Below are positions 1 to 13,200 of a DNA stretch of 64,000 nucleotides, one piece after another. Position numbers and translations under genes: made by a program. Positions within the stretch are counted from its first letter, which is position 1, and every line of letters starts with the position of its first letter. Origin of the DNA: Paragorgia papillata (lineage: Eukaryota; Cnidaria; Anthozoa; Scleralcyonacea; Coralliidae); NCBI GenBank assembly GCA_035771165.1, contig JAWNZC010000322.1, positions 3,929,501-3,993,500 on the forward strand, written 5' to 3'. A model generated the notes under the pieces. That model saw nothing but the letters and a program-made list of their open reading frames with translations, was not told the origin of the DNA and ran no database searches.

Positions 1-54
1 AAACACCACGTAAAAAAAAAGAAATATAGCAAAGAAATATTTTACGTGGTGTTT
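1..54. repeat. 15-bp-arm hairpin at left edge
   Basis: AAACACCACGTAAAA at 1-15 is mirrored at 40-54. It may be the end of a transposon cut by the window edge. Confidence 0.5.
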
Positions 55-1043
55 CCACAAAACTTATTTATATTACATTATTGCCATGAAAACTTTCAAA
101 TAATTTTTGTAATAGTTAATGTTCAAAGTCGTAATGTTATTTAATTTTCATTCTTACTTATGAACAGACCCACATCTCGGTCTTGGAGGTTGGTTGTCAG
201 TTTCAGTTTGTTGAATCTAAAGGTAAACAAGAGACCTCGTCAACAACGTTAGTCTCATCACATCAGTACTGTTTATGTTTGTTTGCCACAAATTGTTTAT
301 ATATCAGAAAGCGGGAATTCGTGGTAACTTCGCGTTTATTATTATTGCTTAGATTTCGACCTGTTAAATCAGGCATCCAACAGAGCAAATACCATTGTGT
401 TAACTCGCGTCATATAAATAAATATCCGGATATAGAAAAAGACAGACCATGGTCCCAGAGGAGGTTGGCCGCGGCGCGCAAAGCATCATGGTTACAAAAG
501 CCAAAATGGGCTCATTTGCAGTATGCATTTTTACGGACCTATCAGAACTCAGGATATTACAAAGCCAAATAACAAATTAATCTCGACAGCTTTCCACCTT
601 TCCACTTTGCTCTATCCAAAACACTGTCTATACGCAATACTCTACTTTTTACATATAATAAACTGTAATATACTATGCATAAATTTCCTATTTTACAACA
701 CGCAAAATATTCAGCGATAACGGATAGTAAGTGCTCTCCCCAAAGCCCTCCTTGAAAATAACCCGACAAAATATAAGCCCAGGGCAGAGATATATATCCT
801 GTCTTCACTTATCAAACCAAAAATTCGTCATTGTAAACACACAATATAGGTTCTAACACCACAACGACAACACACGTTAAAATATTCTCTAAAGCCATTA
901 ATTAGCTCATGCTTTCATCTTATAGCTTAAATTCCAATTTGTACGAAACAAAACAAGGGTACAGAAAAATGTCTTGAATATAAAACTTTAATCACGTACA
1001 TTTATTTATTCATATCAACATCGACCTACAACATGCACGATTC
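55..1043. other. No gene recognised
   Basis: AT-rich sequence, presumed INPP4 intron or downstream sequence. The stretch 600-660 resembles 37650-37710 (CACTTTGCTCTATC... TATACGCA), so it is part of a dispersed repeat. Confidence 0.4.
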
Positions 1044-1286
1044 TTAGTGTGATGGGTGATGGCCTGCATGGGCAAGAGACCATTTTGTGGGGTGACAGGG
1101 AACTTTAATATCGAGGCAAAAATCTGATGAAACATCATGACTAAAAACATCAAGAGGTTGTGAACGTAAGATTGGGAAGTATAAACAGAAAGACCACACT
1201 TTGGGAGTGATTTTAACACATGAAAGTTTCAATGTCTCCCCAAACTGTACCATGGCTACTCTCGTACCAGTCTTTTCCAAAGTGGA
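1044..1286 (-). other. Possible read-through terminal exon of INPP4 (short isoform)
   Basis: From the acceptor at 1287 the INPP4 frame remains open for 80 codons to a stop at 1044, and AATAAA motifs on the minus strand lie just beyond (about 1003-1010). The extra residues do not resemble INPP4. This is either an intronic polyadenylation isoform or chance. Confidence 0.3.
1268..1286 (-). CDS. INPP4: INPP4 exon 13 (short, or start of a read-through terminal exon)
   Basis: Encodes STLEKT and ends at a possible donor ACTG|GTACGA. If that donor is not used, the frame stays open to a stop at 1044. Confidence 0.5.
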
Positions 1287-4200
1287 CTATGTGCAACATT
1301 TAGTAGTAGAAATGAAAAACAAACAATGTTATGCCATTAGATAAACAAAATAATCTTACCGAATGCCTTTTAATACTTGGACTTCCCACCTGCAAAAAAA
1401 AATTGAGGAAACTCGTAAAACAAATTATTTGCAAATTCACAAAAAGCGCAAGTAATATAGACAATACTCAATAGAACAAAATGTCCCCTATATTAGATCT
1501 ATCTATAACCAAAAATAAAAAATAAAAAACTGTGATGTAGAAATATTTTGTCAAACTTTTCCCTTCCATGCAGATCTTCATGTTAATCAAATCAAATCAT
1601 CCATAAACAATTTAAAAACTATTTTAAATAAACCACTAAATATTCGCTACTGGTTTTAAAATCATTTCGAGAGCGTTTGCAGTCTACAAAAACTGTATAG
1701 CACTACTTAGGCTACGTTTACACGGTACCGGACGAATTCGAGACCGGTTCCGAATTTTTCTTCCGTGCAAACAGGCGGAACCGTACTAATTCAAGACCGG
1801 TTCCGAATTTGAAATAATTATAAGTTCATGTCCTGGACGAATTCCTGGGTTAGGACCATTGAACTAAAAATAACTGGAACGCTACGTTCAGTAAACTGCG
1901 CATACAAATCTTGAAGCCAAAATTTGACTCCCATGAAGCCAGTTTTGACTCCCAGACACGCACTTCCACGCGTGTTTCTACTTTTTTTGTTTTGGCCGTG
2001 TTTGTTTTTTTCGTGGAAAGGCTGGGTACGACTTGCATAATTTGGCTTCAAACTTCCGGTTGAACGTAGCGTTCCAGTTATTTTTAGTTCAATGGTTAGG
2101 ACTAGCGTTTTGGGGACAGGCTAACATGAAGTACCTGGGTTATATAAGACATAAACTTACAACTATATTCATAAACTACTAACCTTCCAGCCTAATAATG
2201 TGATCGTTCCTGAAGGAGTAGGTGAATCTAAACCACTAAATAAAAAAGAAATTCAATTTTCATTCAATTTTCATTTTAACATTTACTGATTTAGAAACTA
2301 TTGCAAATGGGTACTAACTTAAAATTATTTTATACGTATTTAGAAAATGTTAATTCTCCAACTCTCTTCTACTGAAAAAGTTACTCTCGATATTTTGAAT
2401 TTAAAATATCTGAATTATAAAATAATTTGTTACTCCCTCAAGCCCGGTTTCATTTGGTGACGACGCGGAAATGAAGCGTTGCAGCGCAGTTTCTTTCTTA
2501 TATTAAACGAAGCACGGACACTGTCACGACCAAATTGAAACTAGACTTAACAAAGTTGGTCAGACTAATTTAAATGTATGTATTTGAATTTTCAAAAAAG
2601 CTGGAACCGGACTAGGTACCTAAATAGATATTTCTTATAAAGCATCCAAAGTGCATTTTATTGTTGCTTAACATATTGTCGCATTGCCGTCAAGGAGGTA
2701 GAGGGGTAATTATCCTCAGGCCCGGGGGCAGAAAGAGCCTGGAAACTTAGCATCTATACTAAAATCCATGAATTTAGACCTGTTCTTAATATATTAACTG
2801 CACAAGCCACAGATTTAACTGACGTAGCTCAGTAATTCCAGATTAGCAGTAACTAAGTCAAAACTTACGGGCCCGACATCACTGACAATTTTGCTAAATC
2901 TTAAAATAGACCCAGTTTAAAAAAGATCTGGATCTGGTATGAGAAAAAATCTTGAAGAAGGCTCGTATTGAAATTTTGATCCCGAGCCCATTCTGGCTCG
3001 TCGCGTTTGCTCGTCGCGTCTCGTCTTGTCTGTGTGGAATCTGCAGACATAAAAACCTACATTTGTTCTAGGTTGCCATATACTGTACAACAGGAATATG
3101 ATCAGCGTATGATCACTTTATAAAATAAGAAGATTTTCACTTCTAATTCTAGCAAACGACAAGAACTACTTCAGTCGATCAAAAAATGAGAGAATCTATG
3201 TTGAAGTTTTGAAAAATCCTGCGATTTTGCAGAAGAGTCAGCCGTTAAGTAGCACTTGGTTAGCTCTGTTACGTCAACACTCCTGATTCCATTATGCAAT
3301 TTAATTAATTTTAGAATAAATGTAAGTACGTAATTGACGGTACTGAAAAGATGGCGGCGGTACATTTAACCACAATGCTTTGCGACCTTAAATCAGCTCA
3401 AATAACAACTAAACATTGTTTATCATGCTAAAATTAAACAAGCAATAACTTCATTCCTACCAAAGTTGATCGTTTGAAAACCCTATCTTCTGATTATTCT
3501 GCAAGAAACAATATTTAATGTGTGCAAAGGATTCTGGTTAAATGGACAAGACGCCATTTTTTCGGTACGGTCAATTACGACATTGTGTTTATACAGTGTA
3601 GGTGATTCTTGTTGTTATAGTTGTTTATATGACGTTAGCCAACACGATGTTGGCATCAGTCAATAGGTCGAAGGCCTAGCAATAAATAATAAACGTACAT
3701 GGTGTTACCATAAATTCGCGCTTTTATTACAAGTTATCTGAATGTGAGAGTATGAAAAACTGAGGGAAATATTCATTTAATAACATCTGTAAATCCATCG
3801 TGACTCGGTAATTTCTCAACTTAGTCTTACATTGTGTGACGTGACCAACATCACTGCAAAATCTCAAGCTGTACTTACGTAAGAGAGAGTTGGATTTTCT
3901 GATTTGTCGAATTTAAGACATCTCGAATAGTGCAAACAGCTTGCCCAAGATGAGTCATCTTCAAAATAGACATTAAAATACAAATTTATAGTCACCTCGA
4001 ATAACAAGTCAATCCCAAAAGAGTTAGTCATCGTAAATTATCGGATAGAAATGAATGCGGTATATAAGAGACTACGAAAATGGCCGGCCATGATATTGCA
4101 TAACATTGCTTGCAATCTCTTTTTGATTAATTAGCAATATATTTTATTACTTAAAAACGTATATCATATTTCCAAAGTTACGACACAAGATACACAAAGT

Positions 4201-7200
4201 TAGGTTTTTGCCAAGTAAAAATTGCTAGTACTTATAGAAATAACACTGTGCGAAATAAATACATACGAAATCGCAAAATATTAATGATACCATGCATGTA
4301 AGAGTGCGTATAGCTCTGGATCCGTTCCACTCGACAAAAAAAGTCGAATGAAAATTAGTCAGTCTGGTGTGTGATAAAAGATATCATCGCGATGGCCACG
4401 GAGCGGACGTTAAAGCTTCACGAGCAACGTTTTAACATCGAATTTTAAAAATTCTTTATCACACGAGTGAACATTGAGGCATCTCATCTCATGACTCGTC
4501 AGCAATGAAATCATATTTTTTTTAATTTACTGAGAAAGAAACTTCAAGAGTTAGAAATCAAAATATTCGTTAGTATGCGATAACGCTATTTCGTTGGTTT
4601 TGCTTGTTTTGTTCATAAAAAAAAAAAGAAAACAATTTTTCTAGTTCCCATTGAGTTTTAGAAACACATTATTTGGGGGAGAACTCGAAATGGTTGTGGA
4701 CACTCTTTCTCTTCCGGGCTCATGCCCCCCCCCCCCCGATCATTTCTCGTTCTCCCGAAACATTCAGATCACATTGATCACATGTGGTTCTATAAATCGA
4801 TGGGAACACGGAAAATGTTTTCTTCAAGTATCAAAATTTGGATTTGATCACATAGTAAAACAAACTTCTGTATCACAAAGTGAAAAAAACTATCGTCTGC
4901 AGCAAAACGCGCCAAATGCGCGGTATTCAGAAAAATACAACTTTCAGCATTTTTGCTAAACACTTTTTGACTGAAATATTATAAGTAAACCAACAAGTCA
5001 AATTATTATATCCGCTCGTTTAAAAATAATCTTGACGTACGCTAACGCGAGCCCTAACAAAAACTCGTTTTATCAATTGTACTTAAAAGTTATGATGTCA
5101 CCCTATTTTCAGCAATTCTCACTAAAACTAAATTGTCCTAAAGTTGCAGAAAATCTTACAATAACGGTTTTGTATTATATAAAAACATAAAAGGGATAAT
5201 GAGAAACCTGCACAGGATGGTCAAAATGAAAGCGAGATTGAAAGGGATTACAAATGTGAAAGGGATTACAAGTTTAGGCCAATTTGTGTAAAAACTTGGT
5301 CTTAAAAGTTCAGAAATTCTCCATAGTTCATTCAGGTTGTTAGGTGGCCCGTATTTCACAATCGAGTTAATGCACAGCTTTAATTTTAAAGTTTGTGGCT
5401 CAGAATTTCAACATACGACAATTAAAGTTAGAAATAGCGTGCCGACTGAAGGTTACACCTATCCAACGGTTTCAATGCATGTAAATTCATAGTATATTGT
5501 AAATTCACGTAAATTCATTATATTGTAACAATTCGATTTCGCGACAGAAGTCATTTTCAGCATTGACGTTGGCAGCGTGAAAAAACTGGACGAAAAAATC
5601 CGAGTACAGGAAGGTGCGAGAAATCTCTAGGGGGTCCTCCCCATGAAATGTCTAAAACTTAGAGCCCTGAAACGCCATTTCTTCCATTTTGAAGAGAGAT
5701 TGTGCAGAATTCTAAGGTTATAAAATCATCAAAAGTCGACAACTCAACTTTAGAACTGCATATTTCACATTTTATAGAATTGCCCATTTTGAAAAAATGG
5801 AACGCCTTAGGATTATCCCAGATCATGAAGAAATATTTAAAACACGAGCAGGAGTGTTTTATCAGATTTAAAACCACGAGGGCGCAGCCCGAGTGTTTTA
5901 GATCTGATAAAACACGTGATGCAAGTGTTTTGAATGGCTTCAAAAACGATTCGTTGTTGGATGTTATGTTCATTAGTATTCTTTATATAAAATTGTATGT
6001 TCATTAGTATTCTTTATATAAAATTGTATGTTCATTAGTATTCTTTCTGACGTCAAGAAGTTTTATCAGGTATAAAACCACGGACATGGGACTGATTTCC
6101 TTTGTGTTTTCCTCGTGAATTATTAATGAGTTTTTGAATTCAAATTACCAATACTATACTCAAGGCAAAAACAGTATAACTTAAGCTATACCTCTACTTT
6201 ATCCCGATCTCGGACATCAAAAACAGCAAGCTTAAGGCGTGTCACCTCACTGAACGTTCCACTAGATGGCACAACTACAGTGGTCAAGAAGTAGGGGTCG
6301 CTTTTTTGCTAAAAACATAAAGGAAGACAAAACATGAAATAATTAACATGTGATTCGTTTGATATAAATGGGCCCTAGACGTAAACGGTTATGGTATATT
6401 TTAAGAGACTATTAACTCAGAACAAGGTCATGTACGAGAGAATATCACACCAAGGTCTCGACAGTACGGACCGAGCCGCAGGCAAAGTTCGTACTCCGGT
6501 ACAGAAAAAAAACGACGTCTGATATTTTTCCGTATACAGACCGAGTAAACGGGGTCAATAAATCGTTTATTGTATGGCTATTTCAAGTTTTGCAATATTT
6601 ATTGTATCAAAATTATAGAGTAAAATCTTTGGAAATTTATACCAGCAAAATCGATATCCGGAGCAGGCGAACTAGACTGAAAGCCAGCCGCCGATCTCAT
6701 CTCGTTCTCACTCGCTGCCTCTCTCAGCGAGTGAGAACGAGATGAGATCGGCGGCTGGCTTTCAGTCTACAGGTGAACCCGATAAAGGACAAAGACGGAC
6801 CGTGGTCTAAATACGCACTTTTACGGACCGTGCGTTGACCAAGCAGAACCCAGAACCCATGCAGGATATTACAAAACCATATAAATATATTGTGATATAT
6901 TTCTATGCCACGTAAACGCCACCATAGTACTTATACAATCTGTATTTAATATTTATTTTTGTGTGCAGTAAAACAGCTGCACAAATCGGAATGGAAAGGA
7001 AACGTGTCTTGAAAGTGGTGACCCTCCATCATACCAGATCATTAAAGTTGATGAAAACGTTGAGATTCAAAACGAAAATTCCGAAAACATTTTCCCCGAC
7101 TAAGGCAGCGGAACAGGGGGCTGGGGAGGGGGGAGCCCCAACATTTAAGCGCCCCAATATCTCTTAAGATGGGGCTAATAATATTTGGAGTGGGAAGGGA

Positions 7201-10200
7201 AATACATGCACTTTTTATCATTATATTGAGGAATTAAACCCTCCAATATAAGGCATCTTCCGCCGCAACAGTTTCCCGATGACTTCAACAAGCTAAGTTA
7301 TAAACCAGAAACACGCAGTCCTTGTCTAGATATATAATAGTTCAGTCTTTGCGATTGAAACAAAATTAATTAGGGCATCGTACTAATAGGGAAAAAGTGT
7401 TTTAGTGTAAAAAAACGTTATGAAACACTCCAGTATAAACAAAAATTACAATAAAGACGTCATGGCAAATTGCAAGCATGGAATCTCAGAACCCCAAAAC
7501 AAAAATATAACTTTGTCTTTGATAGATACAAATTAAAAAGTAGGAATAAGAATCAGAAGGAAGGAAGTTGTAACCAATGGCGTATATTTCCCCTTACGTT
7601 ATAAATTCGCATGCCAAAACATGCATCATGTTTTGACCGAGAGAAGACCTCTCGCACAAAAAGCATTACTTTATTTATCGTGACGTTATTTTAGTTATTT
7701 TTTTCCGAGAAGAAAAACTGCGAGATGGGAAAGTCGCCCCGAATCAATGCGGGCAGTCGGAATTATCGAAGTCTAATTTACGTTTGTACTGAAAGATCTA
7801 TAGTACTTTATACTCACCTCAATAATCTCAGTTTGTGCATGTCTCGCCCATGTGGATCCGGGTGGAGTCATAGTACTTACAATGACAAAAGCATTCGGAA
7901 ATCGATTTTCTGTTGTTGGTTTTAAAGCATTGCATGCTTAAAAATAAAAATAAAAATAAAATATAGTTATTTACAAAATCACAGTTGCTACAAGTCCATT
8001 TTTTTAAAAGATAGGCATGCTATACATGCATGTGTCTATACCGCGTGCCATTGGTTGAATTTTGCATTTGATTTTACATAATTCAACCACGTACAATGAT
8101 TGTGTTATTCACAAAGAATCAATTTTAAAATAGTTCACAACCACAATGTCAAAAGTTATTGCATGTTTATCTTTACGCTGCTGACAATTTACCATGTTGA
8201 CCCATTGAATGTGTTAATAATAGAAAAGTCAACTGCCATATTTTTTCAACGTACTGCATAACTGCTGCATGTCAACTGCATAATTGTCTTTGCCACAGTA
8301 CAAGCTCCAGACGCCGAGATGCTATAAATAAGATAATATTTACCTATACTTATTTCCAACAAAGGATCGTCATTGTCCGACGCAGTACTAGAAGATGAAT
8401 CAATCGGCGGCGTTATCGGCTAAAACAAAAACAATTCCAATGGATATAGCTATCACTGGAGAATATCTCTTGAAGATAAATGAGATACAGTAAAATAACT
8501 GAGGAAAAGCAGGCAGAAAGACAAATAAGGTCGTTATCGCTTACCTTTCGAGCCAGAGGATGAGAATCTGGTAATGGATCCTAAATTCAACAAACAATTT
8601 TAACATTAGGGATGCATCGCTTTTTTATGTACTATCGAGCGGCCGTGTTGTATCGGATATACAAACTCGAGCTGAAGGCAAGAGGTACGTCCGATACAAC
8701 ACGGACGCGAATATTGTAGTATTGTGCTTGTGATACGAATGGATGTAAACATTCGTATTCGTCGATAATCTTAAACGTAGCAATGGTATAGCAAGCGTAG
8801 CAAACGTAGTAAGCGGGAATGGCCGTCAACATATAAGCTTTCGGAATTATCATATTCTCCGATAGATATTTATCTATCATCTGTGAAACTTTACAAACGT
8901 AGCAGAGGTAGCAAACGTAGCAAACGTAGTAAACGTAGCAAACGTAGTAAACGTAGCAAATGTAGTAAACGTAGTAAACGTAGCAAACGTAGCAAACGTA
9001 GCAAACGTAGCAAACGTAGCAAACGTAGCAAACGTAGCAAAGGTAGCAAACGTAGCAAAGGTAGCAAAGGTAGCAAAGGTAGTAAACGTAGCAAAGGTAG
9101 CAAACGTAGCAAAGGTAGCAAACGTAGCAAACGTAGCAAACGTAGCAAAGGTAGCAAACGTAGCAAAGGTAGCAAAGGTAGTAAACGTAGCAAACGTAGT
9201 AAACGTAGTAAACGTAGTAAACGTAGCAATCGTAGCAAACGTAGCAAACGTAGCAATCGTAGTAAACGTAGTAAACGTGGCAAAGGTAGTAAACGTAGCA
9301 AACGTATAGTAAACGTAGCAAACGTAGCAAAGGTAGCAAACGTAGCAAACGTAGCAAACGTAGTAAACGTAGCAAACATAGCAAACGTAGCAAAGGTAGC
9401 AATGGTAGCAAACGTAGCAAAGGTAGCAAACGTAGCAAACGTAGCAAACGTAGTAAACATAGTAAACGTGGCAAAGGTAGTAAACGTGGCAAAGGTAGTA
9501 AACGTAGCAATGGTAGCAATGGTAGAAAACGTAGCAATGGTAGTAAACGTAGCAATGGTAGCAAACGTAGGAAACGTAGCAATGGTAGGAAACGTAGCAA
9601 TGGTATAGCAAGCGTAGCTAACGTATAGTAAGCGGGAATGGCCGTCAACATAAAAGCTTTCGGAATTATCATATTTCCCGATAGATATTTATCTATCATC
9701 TCTGAATCTTTAAGAGAGATCAAACAAAGTTCCTTTAAGTTGCAACTCTTTAAAATCTCCTCTTAAAGCAAAGAATACACTTCGAGTAAACAGCACTTGA
9801 AAGAAAATTTCACCTTAAATTTTACTTCCGGTCAGAAACATGACATCGTCTGCGTCATATTTTCATTACTATTTTCTCGTTTTTCATAGTTGTTTTTTTT
9901 TACATGAAACATTACCGCGTTTCAAAAAAGATTTTTTAAAAAAAAAATTGAAATGTATACTGTAGCCTTAAGACACACGAACGTTTTGCACGAACCTTTA
10001 ATTAAAGTGCCAATAACCCCAAAAAATTTTATGGTTTAGATTAAAAGCACCCTTAAGATTATGAAAAATGGCGTTGAAAGTTCGACGATATAGATTTTTG
10101 TTTTTAAGTTATCAGGGTTTTTGTAATATGCAAATAAGGCATGTGATGACGTAAGATAAGGAAAGCAAAATTGTGGAAGATTTTATATCGTGTATATCTT

Positions 10201-13200
10201 TAAACTTATACACCGAAATTTCTCAAAACTTTGCACATATATACAGACCACCTAACTAAGAAAGATAATTTGAGTTATTTAGCCGTCATGGCAACCGATT
10301 TGTTTCCAGACCTCTAAGTTCAGGCTCAAAAAATCTTTGTTTTCTGCCATAGCAGAGTTTACTACAACTTCAGACTTTAGTATAAGATTAGTTAAGTTTG
10401 TAGAATCTTCCTCCAATATTACCAACTCCAAAATGATCAGCACTTGAGAGAAAACAAATAGTTTTGTTTTTTTTAATTAAGAGGTCTGGAAACTAATCGA
10501 TTACCATGACGACTACATAACTTAAACTACCCTTTTCAGTTTAGTAGTCTGTAAGTACATGCAAAGTTTGGAGAAATTTTGATGAATAGTCTTGAAGATA
10601 TACTCGAAAATAGATCTTCGACAATTCCGCTTTCCTTATCTTACGTCATCACATGCCTTATTTGCATATTACAAAAACTTGAATAACTTAAAACAAAAAC
10701 AGCTATCGCCAAAATTTAAAAGAACATCCTTTCTAATTTTAGGAGAGCTTTTATTCTAAACCAAAAAAAAATTGGGGTTAGGGGCACTTTTAATTTTGTT
10801 CTTTCGCCGAAATCATAAAACAACTGTACAAAACGTCAGGTATCCATTCCCACTTCCCGTTATTCATTCCAAGCGCAAGAATTTTGGTATGATATTGCAT
10901 ACGGATTTTAGTATGACATTATACGATATCACTAATTGTAAAACTTTCCATTCACACAGCTTACCTCACCGGTCATTTCAGTCAGCTGTTCACGAAGATT
11001 TTGGAGTTTCTCTGCAAGCTTTTCATAGCTGTAGTAAATTAATAATCACATAATTTCGTGGTGTAATAATTGTCATATAAGTAATTAACAGTGTACTATG
11101 CATTGCATTGACATAAATTGTAATTACCAAAAGAAAGCTTTGGTATAGCGTTTTTTGACGTATAGTAATAAAATAAATATTAAAAATAAAAGTCAAGTTA
11201 AGTTTTCTAAAAAAAACATACAGTACATTCCAACTTTATTCTCGTTTCTTATTGGTCAACATACTCTAGTTAATTCTCAATGTCCGGCAGCTGTTACGTC
11301 ATTTCCGCCGAATATTTAACAATTATTGGACGAGGTTGAGCAAGTATCGTGATTTGTCAGTGGCGAGCAGATCAATTATTTGCCGATGCCGAAGGCAGAG
11401 GCAAATAACTGAACTGCGAGACACTGACAAATCACGATATTTTGTGAAAACCAAGTTCAATAATTGTTTTATTATTCGATTTATTTTTTATTTGACATTG
11501 TTTACCTGTAATTGTCCATTCATTAAATTTCTTTCCAGCTTGGCTGAACGAGCGATTTACGTTTGCCGAAATTGAGTGTAACGCGCATGAGTAGAATATT
11601 ATTTGCTGCAAAACAACATCTCCGACTAATGCGCATGAGCAGACTGTTATTTGTAGGCAGTTATTTGCAGGTGACGTAGCGGTCCCTCAACCAATTAAAA
11701 GGAAGATAAAAATAAATCGAATAATAATATAACTTACTGGATTCATTTAAGCCCGACATGGCAAAATATTTAAATGGAGAATTCAATATTGGGCGAGACC
11801 AAAGGTCGAGCCTAATATTAAAATTCGAGACTTATATAAAATTCGAGACCTAATAATCATGCGATTGGCAAGTAAATAAATATACCTTGTGCGAGCTGTC
11901 CAAACACTGCTGTCCAATAGTAGTTGTCCTACATCGCAAAATACTGGGCTGGCACGTGATGCTAATGTAGACATTTGATTGGACGATTATTTGCGAGGGT
12001 ATAATAATGTAAATAATTGGACGGCTGTGATGGTATTTCCGTCGAATACTGTAAATAATTTGACGCTGATGACGTCACTACCTCAAAGGGCGCGAAAATT
12101 ACAAAATAGAAAAAATGGCTTGCAGTTGATTTGGCTCTATTGACGAAGCAACTCTTTTTTACCGCCAGACTTAGCTTGCATGTGAGTACAACTGTTTTGA
12201 ATGTATAATAAAACAATTATTGGACTTGGCTTACGCAAAGTATCAAGAATTATCCAGTTCTCGGTCGTTATCCGCCTCAGCCTTCGGTAGATAACATTAA
12301 CCTCTGTCTGGATAATTCTTATCATGCTCAGTCTCATCCAATAATTATTTATTATTAATTTATTATTGAGTCGGTTTTCTTTGTTCTTTCGAGGGCTTTA
12401 TATCGCATAAAGCCCTTGAATAATAATTAGAAACGAAATGAAGAAAAAAAACAAGGAAAATCTTTGTCCAAGGGGGAAAAAAAAGACAAGACTTTGTTGG
12501 AAAACCTCCTCAATAATAAATTAAGTCAGATAAATCCCTCGTTCTCGGGATTTATCTATTACTTACATAACATTAGTATTAAGATTCATCACGGTTGAAT
12601 TAAATTTGTATTGTTTTATGGCTAAGCATATTTTCCAGTTTGTACGCAAATTTGCGCATGCTAATTAGATGTTGGGTCGGCCAATGTATGCTTTCTATAT
12701 TTTCGGTCCGTTTCAAGTTCTACGAGAAATTATTATTTATTTTTATTATATAAAATAGAGTGGTTTATTGATTTTTCCGCCACTAATAAAATCGATAATC
12801 TCACATGTGTCGATTATAGCATTAGATATAGCATTAGAGTACATACTGCTCTATTTTTGTGGGGTAATAGGACTATTTTTTATATAATAAACAGAACAAT
12901 ACATGGATGTTTGGAAATATGAAATTATTTCTCGTGTTGACCAGGATATCTCACTCGTTCGCTTTGCTCACTTGTAAGGTATCTTAGTCAACACTCGAAA
13001 TAGGTTTCATATTTCCGTACATCCATGTACTATTATCTATATAATATATACCTCGTATAGAACTCGTGACTCAGTAGTTAGAGCACTGCACCAGGGCCGC
13101 CAAGAGAAATTGTGGGGCCTGGGGCAAGTTATCGATTTGGGCCCCTGATGACGTCACATGGGTCGATTTGGTGGGCCCTGATGACGTCACACATCATAAG

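Noticed and set aside
7818..7936. A shorter version of INPP4 exon 8 starting at the CAACAACAG acceptor
   Set aside because: The upstream TTTTTAAG acceptor restores about ten residues that align with INPP4 C2 and keeps the phase.
8890..9605. CRISPR array
   Set aside because: The repeats are contiguous 9-bp units without spacers, in an animal genome.
8632..9723. Long open frames (up to 363 codons) on both strands over the 9-bp array
   Set aside because: They exist only because the 9-bp unit lacks stops. No splice sites, start context or protein family supports coding.
11740..11762. MSGLNES start-like sequence with a GTAAGT donor on the minus strand
   Set aside because: Joining it to the coiled-coil exon gives a stop; the exon at 13699-13792 joins in phase instead.
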